From positions 2,032,001 to 2,096,000 of the forward strand of contig NZ_SGWE01000004.1 of NCBI RefSeq assembly GCF_013337115.1: DNA of 64,000 nucleotides. The letters run 5' to 3'. This DNA comes from Deinococcus sp. JMULE3. Its GTDB lineage: Bacteria > Deinococcota > Deinococci > Deinococcales > Deinococcaceae. Position numbers and translations under genes: made by a program. Positions 10,362-23,387 of the stretch are shown piece after piece. Every line of letters begins with the position of its first letter. Within the stretch, counting starts at the first letter, position 1. Below the pieces are notes generated by a model. That model saw only the letters and a list, made by a program, of their open reading frames with translations, was not told the DNA's origin and ran no database searches.

Positions 10362-11204
10362 GTCTGTATGCGCTCGATTCTGGGCGGAGCCCGGTGAATT
10401 TCCCCCTCATTCTGCACGTTCGCGGCCCCCAGCGCACGGGACAGGAGGTCCGTGACGACCGGCGCGGCCTGCGCGGGATCACCCGTCACGAGGAACGCCT
10501 CGGTCCCGCCCGAGGTGCGTGCGCTCAGCAAGGCCGCGCTCCTCCAGCACCCGCCGGGTGTGCCGTGCGACCGCCGCGCCACTGTCCAGCAGCGTGAACG
10601 TCTCCCCGAACTCCGCGCGGATGCTGCCCGCCAGGAACGGGTAGTGCGTGCAGCCCAGCACCAGCCCATCCGCCCCGGCCTCTGCCAGCGGGGTCAGGAT
10701 CTCTCGCAGCACCTCACGTGCCCGCGCGGACTCCGCCTGCCCGGCCTCCACCAGCGGAACCAGTTCCGTACTGACGGCCTTCAGCACCTGCACGCCCGCC
10801 GGGTCCGCGAACTCGCGGATCACGTCCGCCAGCAGCGTCCCGCGCATCGTGCCCGGCGTCGCCAGCACGCCCACCACCCCCGACCGGGTCGCCAGGACCG
10901 CCGGTTTCACCGCCGGGACCAGCCCGATCACCGGCATGTCGAAGCGCGAACGCAGGTCGCCCAGGCTGAACGCCGACGCGGTGTTGCACGCCACCACCAC
11001 ACCCTTCACGCCCCGCGCGTGCAGCGCCGACACCGCCCGCGCCGTCAGGTCACGGATCTCCCCGTCGGGCCGCGCGCCGTACGGCACGTGCGCCGTGTCC
11101 GCCAGGTACAGCAGGTCCTCGCCCGGCAGCGCCCGCCGCAGGTCCCCCAGGACACTCAGGCCGCCCACGCCACTGTCGAACACGCCAAGCGGTGCGTCAC
11201 TCAT
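10358..11204 (-). pseudogene. murI: Glutamate racemase, split by a one-base frameshift
   Basis: Converts L- to D-glutamate for peptidoglycan. The first frame reads from MSDAPLGVFDSGVGGLSVL through VACNTAS (first catalytic Cys) and GCTHYPF (second) to RRVLEERGL, then goes off frame. One surplus base in AAGGCC at 10530-10535 puts the reading back to LSARTSGGTEAFLVTGDPAQ and ends RIERIQT with a TGA that overlaps the rph start by 4 nt. That coupling and the sense of both halves argue for a sequence error, not decay. ATG follows a TATCAT box by 8 nt (leaderless). Corrected length is about 281 aa. Confidence 0.88.
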
Positions 11205-11226
11205 CGCGCCTGATGATACGGGACGC

Positions 11227-12453
11227 TCAGCTCCCGGCCAGCGCCTCGCGCAGCGTGTCGCCCAGCGCGTGGATGCCCCGCGTGATCTGCTCGGGCGTGG
11301 CGTTGCTGTAACTGAGGCGCATGGTGTTCTCCCCGCCTCCCAGCGCATAGAAGGGACTGCCGGGCACGTACGCGACCTTGCGCTGTACGGCGCGGGGCAG
11401 CAATGCCTGGGTGTCCACGCCGTGCGGAAGGGTCAGCCACAGGAACATGCCGCCCTCGGGCGTGGTGGACTGCACCCCGGCCGGGAAGTCCGCGTGGATG
11501 CGCTCCAGCATCAGGCGGGCGCGTTCGCCGTACGCCTGCCGCACCCGTTCGATCTGACGCGGCAGCACGCTGTCCACGAGTTCCGAGATGATCATCTGGT
11601 TGAAGGTCGGCGTGTGCAGGTCCGCGCCCTGCTTCGCCTGGATGAGTTTATTGATGATCGGCGCGGCCGCCTGCACCCACGCGTCGCGCAGGCCCGGCAC
11701 CAGCGTCTTGGAAAACGAACTGGAGTAGATGACGTGGTTGCGGTCCGCGTCGCCGTGCAGGTCCAGGCCCAGGCTGTAGAGGCTGGGGGCGGCCTCGCCC
11801 GTGAAGCGCAGCTGCCCGTACGGGTCGTCCTCGATGAGCAGGACGCCGTGCTGCGCCGTGAGTTCCACGAGGCGGCGGCGGCGCTCGGCGCTCAGGGTGC
11901 GGCCGGTGGGGTTCTGGAAGTTCGGCACGGCGTACAGCAGCTTCGCGCGCGTGGTCTTCAACACCTCCTCCAGCGCGTCCACGTCGATGCCACCGTCGTC
12001 GGTGGGGACCTGCACGTACCTGGGCAGGTACGGCTGGAAGGACTGCAGCGCGCCCAGGTACGTGGGGGCCTCCACGAGCACCACGTCCCCCTCGTCGATC
12101 AGCACCTTGCCCAGCAGGTCCAGGCCCTGCTGGCTGCCCGTCACGATCTGCACGTTCCGCGCCGGGATGCCCGCCTGCGCGCCGATCCACTCGCGCAGCG
12201 GCGCGTGGCCCTCGGTCGTCGAGTACTGCAGCGCCGCCGGGCCGTACACGTCCAGCACGCGGTTGCTCGCGGCGCGCACCTCGTCCAGCGGGAACAGCTC
12301 CGGCGCGGGCAGGCCCCCGGCGAAACTGATCACGTCCGGCTGCTGCGTGACCTTCAGGATCTCGCGGATGGCGCTGGCCGTCATGCTCTGCGCGCGGCGC
12401 GACAGCGTGCCGTCCAGATCGAAGGCCAGCGGGGCGGGGGAGGGGGTGGTCAT
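11227..12453 (-). CDS. PLP-dependent aminotransferase, fold type I (LysN/2-aminoadipate type)
   Basis: 408 aa. Motifs include ISFAGGLPAPELFP, QYSTTEGHAPLREW, VTGSQQGLDLLGK, PNFQNPTGRTLS (PLP-contact Asn), EDDPYGQLRF and YSSSFSKTLVPGLRDAW with the PLP Lys. This pattern matches the MocR-related/LysN branch that handles 2-aminoadipate, aromatic or branched amino acids, without an HTH domain. The usual PGLRxGW is PGLRDAW here. TACCAT ends 6 nt before the ATG (leaderless). The gap to murI is short, so the two may share transcription. Substrate uncertain. Confidence 0.88.
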   Translation of the reverse strand: MTTPSPAPLAFDLDGTLSRRAQSMTASAIREILKVTQQPDVISFAGGLPAPELFPLDEVRAASNRVLDVYGPAALQYSTTEGHAPLREWIGAQAGIPARNVQIVTGSQQGLDLLGKVLIDEGDVVLVEAPTYLGALQSFQPYLPRYVQVPTDDGGIDVDALEEVLKTTRAKLLYAVPNFQNPTGRTLSAERRRRLVELTAQHGVLLIEDDPYGQLRFTGEAAPSLYSLGLDLHGDADRNHVIYSSSFSKTLVPGLRDAWVQAAAPIINKLIQAKQGADLHTPTFNQMIISELVDSVLPRQIERVRQAYGERARLMLERIHADFPAGVQSTTPEGGMFLWLTLPHGVDTQALLPRAVQRKVAYVPGSPFYALGGGENTMRLSYSNATPEQITRGIHALGDTLREALAGS

Positions 12454-12563
12454 GCCCGCATGGTAGTCCCCTGTCTACCCCGCGCGGCCCAGTCATGTGG
12501 ACGGCCCCCGAGTGTGATCACGGTCACTCCGGGTAGAGTGGGGACGCTCAAGGAGGTATTCAC

Positions 12564-13481
<918 letters not shown>

Positions 13482-13613
13482 CCGACCACTCCGTTCACGG
13501 TCCACACGCGTGCGGTCCGCTCCGGTCGGCTGATCCGGGGCTGACCGCCGCATTCATCTTCGGCCCGCGTGACAGCGGGAAACTCTCACCCTGCCGCTCT
13601 ATCCTCACGTTGA

Positions 13614-14339
13614 ATGAGAGCGGCGGGGTACACCACATGGGTCATGGTCACGCTGGGCGCACTGGGTGCCGCCGCCAGCGTCGCCAGTGTCACCCCTCCC
13701 CTCCTGCCCAGCGGATGGCAGTCGAAGATCGCCGCGCTGCTCCCGCAGACCGGGCAGACCGTCACGCTGCTCGAGCGGCGCCCCAGTATCTCCACCGTCG
13801 CGCTTGAACTGGTCGTCGCCAGCGCCGGCGGGGACCGCGAGGCGCTGCGGCAGGTCACCGCGTCCGCCGCGCGCGGCGTCGCCCCCACTTACGACAAGCG
13901 CCTGAACGTCAGCCCCGAGGAATTCAAGCGCTACATCGTCTTCCAGAGTACCCTGGCCTCCACCGGCAAGACCTTCCGCCTGAACGTCAGTCGGGATAGC
14001 AGCCGCGTCACCTTCAGTGACGGCCCGTACATGAACGGCGTCCTGAAGGGCGTCAGCATCGACCTGAAAACCGGCGAGATGCGCGGCCCCGAGGGCTTCA
14101 GCGCCCGCCCGGTCGCGGTTCCCGCCAATGACGACCCGGAACGCGGCCTGCTGGTCCGCAGCGGCTTCCAGTGGCTCATGAACGGCAACAACGCCCAGAT
14201 CGGCAACGGCGTTCGCGGCACCCTGAACCTCCTGCACCTGAGCAGCGGCCGGGTCGTGCTCAGCTACCGGCGCAAGAGCATGATCGACCGCCGGGTGGAC
14301 GACTTCGACCGCGAACTGATCGTCGAGTACACCCGCTGA
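13614..14339 (+). CDS. Probable exported protein of unknown function
   Basis: 241 aa. The N-terminus (MRAAGYTTWVMVTLGALGAAASVASVTPP) is a signal peptide or anchor. The rest is beta-rich: VALELVVASAGG, GKTFRLNVSRDSSRVTFSDG, GVSIDLKTGEMRG, RGTLNLLHLSSGRVVLSYRRKS and a final RELIVEYTR. It resembles lipoprotein-localisation or sigma-regulator beta half-barrels in general style only. I do not recognise the family. TATCCT lies 8 nt before the ATG. No operon partner is obvious. Confidence 0.7.
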   Translation: MRAAGYTTWVMVTLGALGAAASVASVTPPLLPSGWQSKIAALLPQTGQTVTLLERRPSISTVALELVVASAGGDREALRQVTASAARGVAPTYDKRLNVSPEEFKRYIVFQSTLASTGKTFRLNVSRDSSRVTFSDGPYMNGVLKGVSIDLKTGEMRGPEGFSARPVAVPANDDPERGLLVRSGFQWLMNGNNAQIGNGVRGTLNLLHLSSGRVVLSYRRKSMIDRRVDDFDRELIVEYTR

Positions 14340-14492
14340 ACCGCCCGCGTATGGCCGTGCCCGCGGACGTCCACCGCTGGACCGGCGGGGGGCGGTTCCT
14401 GCACGCCCGCCTGATGAGCGCCTGACCGGACGTCAAGGTGTCCTCACGTTCCATTCAGGGGCCGTCACGCGCGACCGCCTACGCTGGGCCTC

Positions 14493-17087
<2,595 letters not shown>

Positions 17088-17100
17088 TCGCACCTCTTCC

Positions 17101-17130
17101 GGGCCGCCGGCGCACCTGCGTGGGCGGCCC
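17101..17130 (+). terminator. Hairpin after subtilase gene
   Basis: GGGCCGCC (17101-17108) pairs with GGCGGCCC (17123-17130), 13 nt after the stop. Only a weak T stretch follows (TGTTCGTT). Confidence 0.55.
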
Positions 17131-17211
17131 TGTTCGTTGCCTCAAGGCTTTCCCTGCCCGGCTTGGGGAAGCTCCCATGCAGCCCGCGGGGCCGGGCGGT
17201 ACGGTCAGGGC

Positions 17212-17628
17212 ATGACCACCCTGCGCGACATCATGACCACCGACCTGACCACCACCGACCCCCGCGCCACCCTGAAGGAGGTCGCCACGCTGATGCGCGA
17301 GCAGGACATCGGCAACGTGCTGATCATAGACGGCGACACGCTGAGCGGCATCATCACCGACCGGGACATCGTCATTCGCGCCGTGGCGTACGGGCACGAC
17401 CTGGGCAGCGCCGCGACCGATTACGCCACCGGCAGCGTGTTCACCATGGACGCGGGCGCCAGCGTGCAGGACGCCGCGAAGGCCATGGCGGACCGCCAGT
17501 TGCGCCGCCTGCCCGTCACGGACGGCGCGAAGGTCGTGGGGATCGTGAGCCTCGCGGACCTCGCCACGCGCACCAGTGGCGGCGCGGACGAGAAGGCGCT
17601 TCAGGGCATCAGCCAGCCCACGATCTGA
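17212..17628 (+). CDS. Protein of two CBS domains
   Basis: 138 aa made of two CBS modules (about residues 1-65 and 72-130). Signs are LRDIMTTDLTTTDP...LMREQDIGNVLIIDGDTLSGIITDRDIVIRA and the second copy ending RRLPVTDGAKVVGIVSLADLA. CBS pairs bind adenine nucleotides and usually regulate partner proteins; no effector domain is present. The start is set by TACGGT 6 nt before the ATG; an upstream in-frame GTG/ATG would add unconserved sequence. Partner unknown. Confidence 0.92.
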   Translation: MTTLRDIMTTDLTTTDPRATLKEVATLMREQDIGNVLIIDGDTLSGIITDRDIVIRAVAYGHDLGSAATDYATGSVFTMDAGASVQDAAKAMADRQLRRLPVTDGAKVVGIVSLADLATRTSGGADEKALQGISQPTI

Positions 17629-17637
17629 ATTGAGGCA

Positions 17638-17675
17638 GAGGGGGCGGCCCGGGCTGGTCCTGGGCCGCCCCTCTT
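17638..17675 (+). terminator. Intrinsic terminator-like hairpin after CBS gene
   Basis: GAGGGGGCGGCCC (17638-17650) pairs with GGGCCGCCCCTC (17662-17673), followed by TT. It lies 10 nt after the stop. Confidence 0.65.
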
Positions 17676-17741
17676 GAGCGTTCATCCATGCTGTGACCCT
17701 GGTGTTGACTTCGAGCGCACGCGAAGGACTACGGTGTCCCC

Positions 17742-18710
17742 ATGACCCCGATCAAGAGCCCACTGGCCCCCCGCGCCGACGCCGCCGACCTCCTGAAGGA
17801 CACCGACCTGCACGGGCAGACCGCCGTCGTGACCGGCGGCGCCTCCGGCCTGGGCGTCGAGACCGTCCGCGCCCTCTTGAGCGCCGGGGCGCGCGTGATC
17901 ATGCCCGTCCGCGACACCGCACGCGGCCAGCAGGTCGCCCGTGACCTCGCCCAGGCCACCGGCAACAGCGATGTGCACGTGCTGCACCTTGACCTGTCCT
18001 CACTCGCGTCGGTCCGGCAGGCCGCCGGAGAGATCCTCGTGCTCGCCCCACAGATCAGGATGCTCATCAACAACGCGGGCGTCATGGCCACCCCGCAGGG
18101 CCAGACTGCCGACGGCTTCGAGACCCAGTTCGGCACGAACCACCTGGGGCACTTCCAGTTCACGCGGCTGCTGATGCCCGCCCTGCTGGCCGCCGCGCCC
18201 GCCCGCGTGGTGTCGCTGAGCAGCAGCGGCCACCGCATCAGTGACATCCGCTGGGACGACCCGAACTTCCAGAGCACCCCGTACGAGCCCTGGCAGGCGT
18301 ACGGGCAGAGCAAGACCGCCAACGCCCTGTTCGCCGTGGAACTCAACCGCCGCTACGCCGACCAGGGCGTCACCGCGAACGCCGTCCACCCCGGCGGGAT
18401 CATGACCGGGCTGCAGAAGCACATGCCCGAAGGCGAGGCGCAGCGGCGCGGCTGGGTGGACGAGAATGGCGTGCCCAACCCCGCCTTCAAGACCCCCGCG
18501 CAGGGCGCCAGCACCAGCGTCTGGGCGGCCACCGCGCCCGAACTGGACGGCGTGGGCGGCCTGTTCCTTGAGGACCTCCAGCAGAGCACCCCGCTGGACG
18601 AGGCCAGCCCCAACCCGCTGTTCGGGTACAAACCCCACGCGCTCGACGCGGACAGCGCCCGCCGCCTGTGGACCCTCAGCGAGGAGCTGATCGATCAGAC
18701 CGGGAAGTAA
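17742..18710 (+). CDS. Short-chain dehydrogenase/reductase
   Basis: 322 aa. Rossmann cofactor motif TGGASGLG (residues about 32-39), NNAGVMA, catalytic Ser in SLSSSGHRISD, and the YGQSK catalytic Tyr/Lys pair. The arrangement (ISDIRWDDPNF, then YxxSKxAN) matches the retinol-dehydrogenase/WW-oxidoreductase-like SDR branch. Arg after the second strand (PVRDTARG) suggests NADPH. TACGGT ends 6 nt before the ATG, with TTGACT 19 nt further up, so it is probably leaderless. Substrate unknown. Confidence 0.92.
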   Translation: MTPIKSPLAPRADAADLLKDTDLHGQTAVVTGGASGLGVETVRALLSAGARVIMPVRDTARGQQVARDLAQATGNSDVHVLHLDLSSLASVRQAAGEILVLAPQIRMLINNAGVMATPQGQTADGFETQFGTNHLGHFQFTRLLMPALLAAAPARVVSLSSSGHRISDIRWDDPNFQSTPYEPWQAYGQSKTANALFAVELNRRYADQGVTANAVHPGGIMTGLQKHMPEGEAQRRGWVDENGVPNPAFKTPAQGASTSVWAATAPELDGVGGLFLEDLQQSTPLDEASPNPLFGYKPHALDADSARRLWTLSEELIDQTGK

Positions 18711-18720
18711 AGCCGCAACA

Positions 18721-18754
18721 GAAACGCCCCCGCCGATCTGGTCGGGGGCGTTTC
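18721..18754. terminator. Bidirectional intrinsic terminator
   Basis: A perfect 12-bp inverted repeat (GAAACGCCCCCG / CGGGGGCGTTTC) sits between the convergent SDR and dnaJ genes, with T on one side and A on the other. It can terminate both transcripts. Confidence 0.8.
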
Positions 18755-18764
18755 ACTGGTGGTG

Positions 18765-19667
18765 TTACCCGAGGTCGCGCAGTTTGCGGTACAGCTCCTT
18801 CTGCTCGTCACTCAGGGTGGCAGGCACGGTGACGTTCAGGCGCACGTACAGGTCGCCGCGCGTGCCGTCCTTCTTCGGCCAGCCCTGCCCGCGCAGACGC
18901 ATACGCCGCCCACCGCTGCTGCCGGGGGGCACGCTCAGGTTCCCTTTGCCACTCAGGGTCTGCACGGTCACGTCCCCGCCCAGCGCCGCGACGGGCGCAG
19001 GCACGTCCACGCTGGTGGTCAGGTGGTCGCCGTCCAGATCGAAGCGGGCGTCCTCCAGCACGCGGATGGTCAGCAGCACGTCCCCGCCGCCCGGCCCCTG
19101 CCCGGCCAGCCGCAGCCGCGCGCCGTCGCGCGTGCCCGCCGGGACGCGCAGGCTCAGGCGCTTGCCGTCCACGTTGATGACCTCGTCGGAGCCGCTGAAG
19201 GCCTCCTCCAGCGTGACCTGCAGCTCACCCTCCACGTTCTGCACGAAGCGGCGACTCTGCCCCGCGCCGCCCAGGCCGCCGCCGAGCAGATCCTCGAGGT
19301 TCACCTGCGCGCCCCCCTGGAAGCCCGCGCCGCCCCGACGCCCGGCCCCGCCGAACAGCCCCTGGAAGAAGTCGCTGAACTGCGACCCGTCGAAGCCCGC
19401 GAAGTCCCCACCCTGGAACCCGCCGCCCTGGTAGCCGGGGGGCACCTGCCCGGTGTGCCCGAACTGGTCGAACACCTTGCGTTTTTCCGGGTCGCTGAGG
19501 ACCGCGTAGGCCTCGCCGATCTCCTTGAACCGCTCGGCGGCCTTCTCGTCCCCGGCGTTCTTGTCCGGGTGGTACTGCTTGGCCAGTTTGCGGTACGCAC
19601 TCTTGATGTCCGCGTCGGACGCGCCGCGCGACACGCCCAGCACGTCGTAGTAGTCCTTGTACGCCAT
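18765..19667 (-). CDS. dnaJ: DnaJ-type co-chaperone (class B, no zinc finger)
   Basis: 300 aa. J domain (residues 1-70) with KQYHPDKN, the HPD motif that stimulates DnaK ATPase. A Gly/Phe-rich linker (about 75-135) and two C-terminal substrate-binding beta domains follow; no CxxCxGxG zinc repeats are present, so it is of CbpA/DjlB style. It is the last gene of the dnaK-grpE-VF530/ankyrin-dnaJ operon on the minus strand. GGAGGGG precedes the ATG. Secure. Confidence 0.94.
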   Translation of the reverse strand: MAYKDYYDVLGVSRGASDADIKSAYRKLAKQYHPDKNAGDEKAAERFKEIGEAYAVLSDPEKRKVFDQFGHTGQVPPGYQGGGFQGGDFAGFDGSQFSDFFQGLFGGAGRRGGAGFQGGAQVNLEDLLGGGLGGAGQSRRFVQNVEGELQVTLEEAFSGSDEVINVDGKRLSLRVPAGTRDGARLRLAGQGPGGGDVLLTIRVLEDARFDLDGDHLTTSVDVPAPVAALGGDVTVQTLSGKGNLSVPPGSSGGRRMRLRGQGWPKKDGTRGDLYVRLNVTVPATLSDEQKELYRKLRDLG

Positions 19668-19709
19668 GACTCCCCTCCGTTCCCCGTTACGTCCCTGATC
19701 GTTACGTCT

Positions 19710-20444
19710 CTAGGCGCCCAGCTGTTCCAGGCGGTTGAGCACCACCCGCAGCCCGTACGCCGTGGCGATCTCGCGGGCGGTCACGCCGCGCCGGTCCGCC
19801 TGCCCCGGCTGCGCGCCGCGCGCCACGAGCAGGTCCAGCACGTCCGTGCGCGGCGCGCGGCGCCCATCCTTGTACGCCTGTCCTTCCACGTCCACGCTGT
19901 GCAGCAGCGGCAGCCAGTAACGCGGGTCGTCCGGCAGCGCGCCCGCCTGGAGCAGCGCCCGGACGAAGGTGGGCGGCGCGTCCCGATCGATGGCGAGGTT
20001 CAGCAGCGGCAGCGTCGAGGTGCCCGGCCAGAAGTTCACATCGTGAATGCGGCCCAGCAAGGCCAGCAGGTCCGCCTCCGCCACGCCGTGCCGCAGCGCC
20101 CAGCCCAGCGCCTCGTGCGTCTTCGTCTGACTTGGGGCCTGCACGTCGTCCGTCAGGGTGCCGGTCTTGAGCGCCTCGATCAGCGGGTTGGCGTTCTCGC
20201 GGTGCACGAGCCGCACGTACTCGCCCTCCACCTGCTCGCGCGCCCAGCCTTCCTTGCGCAGCAGCTTCAGACTGCTCGTCACGCTGGGGTTGCTCTGAAA
20301 GCACTTCACCGGAATGCGCCGCGCCAGCTCGTCCCAACCGTACTCGGCCTGGAGGTGCGTCACGACGCGTTCCAGCGTCACGCCATGTAAAGGATCGCGG
20401 GCCGTTGATGACTGACGCGGCAGGCCTTTCTCTCCATCAACCAT
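19710..20444 (-). CDS. VF530 domain fused to ankyrin-like repeats, within dnaK operon
   Basis: 244 aa. Residues about 16-80 match the VF530/DUF2132 family: DPLHGVTLERVVTHLQAEYG, WDELARRIPVKCF and NPSVTSSLKLLRKEGWAREQVE. From about 90 on there are ankyrin-like helical pairs (THEALGWALRHGVAEADLLALL; LPLLNLAIDRDAPPTFVRALLQAGA; DVLDLLVARGAQPGQADRRGVTAREIA). The ATG at 20444 follows GGGGG; it lies in a short palindromic repeat shared with other loci. Placement between grpE and dnaJ implies heat-shock co-regulation. VF530 proteins are described as DNA-binding; the chaperone-linked role is inference. Confidence 0.83.
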   Translation of the reverse strand: MVDGEKGLPRQSSTARDPLHGVTLERVVTHLQAEYGWDELARRIPVKCFQSNPSVTSSLKLLRKEGWAREQVEGEYVRLVHRENANPLIEALKTGTLTDDVQAPSQTKTHEALGWALRHGVAEADLLALLGRIHDVNFWPGTSTLPLLNLAIDRDAPPTFVRALLQAGALPDDPRYWLPLLHSVDVEGQAYKDGRRAPRTDVLDLLVARGAQPGQADRRGVTAREIATAYGLRVVLNRLEQLGA

Positions 20445-20466
20445 CAACGTTCCCCCTTCAACCCTT
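20401..20466. repeat. Short palindromic repeat, second copy
   Basis: Related to 8951-9016: it contains GTTGATGACTGAC, CCATCAACCATCAACG and TTCAACCCTTC. It overlaps the end of grpE and supplies the start region of the following gene. Confidence 0.5.
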
Positions 20467-21102
20467 CCGGCTGACGACGACGCGGGCGGGGCGCACGAGA
20501 CGGTCGCCCATGCGGAAGCCCAGCTGGTACACCTGAACGATCACGTCGTCCTCGTCGCCCGGCACGACCTGCAGCGCCTCGTGCCACTGCGGGTCGAAGG
20601 CCTCGCCTTCCTTGCCGGTCGCTTCCAGGCCCAGGCCCGCGAACACGCCCAGGATCTTGCCCTGCACGGCCTGCATGCCGGGAATCAGCTTGGCGGGATC
20701 GGCGGCGCCCATGGTCACGGCGCGGTCCATGTCGTCGTACACGGGCATCAGCGCCTCGGCGGCCTTGCTGACCCCCTGGCCCTGCGCGGCGTTCACGTCC
20801 TCCTGGGTGCGGCGGCGGTAGCTGTCGAAGTCAGTCGCCAGCCGCGCCAGGCGGTTCTTCAGGTCGGCGTTCTCCTTCTCCAGTTCGTCGGCGCGTTCCA
20901 GTTTCGCCATCATCTCCTGCACCTGCCCGAGCATCCCCTCGTCCAGGCCGTCCATGCCGGGGAAGGCGGTCTCGGCGTCCTCGGCCATGTTGTCGGCCTC
21001 GGTGTCGGGGATGTCCAGGCCGTCCTCCGTGACGGTCTTGGCGGTGGCTTCGGTGGTGTCGGTGGGGGCGGTGTCGGTGGGTTTGTGCTGGTCGTCGGTC
21101 AT
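20458..21102 (-). CDS. grpE: Nucleotide exchange factor GrpE
   Basis: 214 aa. Acidic unstructured N-terminus (about residues 1-60), long coiled coil (LERADELEKENADLKNRLARLATDFDSYRRRTQED) and C-terminal beta domain with EGEAFDPQWHEALQVVP and YQLGFRMGDRLVRPARVVVS. It releases ADP from DnaK. ATG at 21102 is preferred because GAGAGG lies about 8 nt upstream; an ATG 24 nt further up is possible. Second gene of the dnaK operon, 217 nt after dnaK, with a repeat relic in the gap. Confidence 0.95.
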   Translation of the reverse strand: MTDDQHKPTDTAPTDTTEATAKTVTEDGLDIPDTEADNMAEDAETAFPGMDGLDEGMLGQVQEMMAKLERADELEKENADLKNRLARLATDFDSYRRRTQEDVNAAQGQGVSKAAEALMPVYDDMDRAVTMGAADPAKLIPGMQAVQGKILGVFAGLGLEATGKEGEAFDPQWHEALQVVPGDEDDVIVQVYQLGFRMGDRLVRPARVVVSRKG

Positions 21103-21149
21103 CTTGGGGCCTCTCTTACGGAACATTCGTTCCAGCTTAGTCTCACTCC

Positions 21150-21300
21150 GGGTGAAGGTTGGGAGAACCGCTCAGCCCGAGCGGATGCGAGTCGGAGTCA
21201 TGCGGATTCCGGGCTGTCCACGGAACAGCACCGATCCGCCGTGTCTGTGGGGCAGGGGAGAGGCGGCGCGCTGGCCGTCCTCTCCCCTGGGGTGTGTGCT
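21150..21300. repeat. Degenerate small interspersed repeat between dnaK and grpE
   Basis: The segment contains CCCGAGCGGATGCGAG (21176-21191) and GATTCCGGGC, blocks found in reverse orientation in the copies at 9473-9633 and 24850-24990. It lies inside the operon, so it is transcribed. Confidence 0.55.
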
Positions 21301-21319
21301 GTTCGTGGAGGACGCGCGG

Positions 21320-23203
<1,884 letters not shown>

Positions 23204-23263
23204 GTTGACTCCTGTGGGGATGGGGATTTGCTGCCGCGCGGGCAGCAGTTCTGATCGCCATAC

Positions 23264-23292
23264 AGCATAGGCCCACAGTTGCTGGGTGTCAA
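23264..23292 (-). promoter_or_regulatory. dnaK promoter
   Basis: Read on the minus strand: TTGACA (-35, 23292-23287), 17-nt spacer, TATGCT (-10, 23269-23264). This is a near-perfect housekeeping-sigma promoter, 60 bases before the dnaK start. Confidence 0.85.
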
Positions 23293-23296
23293 TAGA

Positions 23297-23317
23297 CTTG
23301 AGTGTTATGCGCTCAAG
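23297..23317. promoter_or_regulatory. HAIR operator (probable HspR site)
   Basis: CTTGAGT-N7-GCTCAAG, matching the HspR-associated inverted repeat CTTGAGT-N7-ACTCAAG with one mismatch; the symmetry extends to AGACTTGAG/CTCAAGTCT. It lies 5 bases upstream of the dnaK -35 box. HspR control of dnaK is known in Actinobacteria and in D. radiodurans. It is also 59 bases ahead of the divergent P450 promoter. Confidence 0.85.
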
Positions 23318-23387
23318 TCTGAGATTTCCCTCAAGGCAGACCCCCGGCACCACCTGCGGCCTCCAGCCCGACCGGTACACTCCGCAC

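Noticed and set aside
14351..14425. A 24-codon ORF between the exported orphan and the subtilase gene
   Set aside because: No ribosome site or leaderless box upstream, and no repeated or recognisable sequence.
23286..23387. A longer P450 start adding 34 residues
   Set aside because: The extension overlaps the HAIR operator and dnaK promoter and has no family likeness, while TACACT 6 nt before 23388 fits the common leaderless start.
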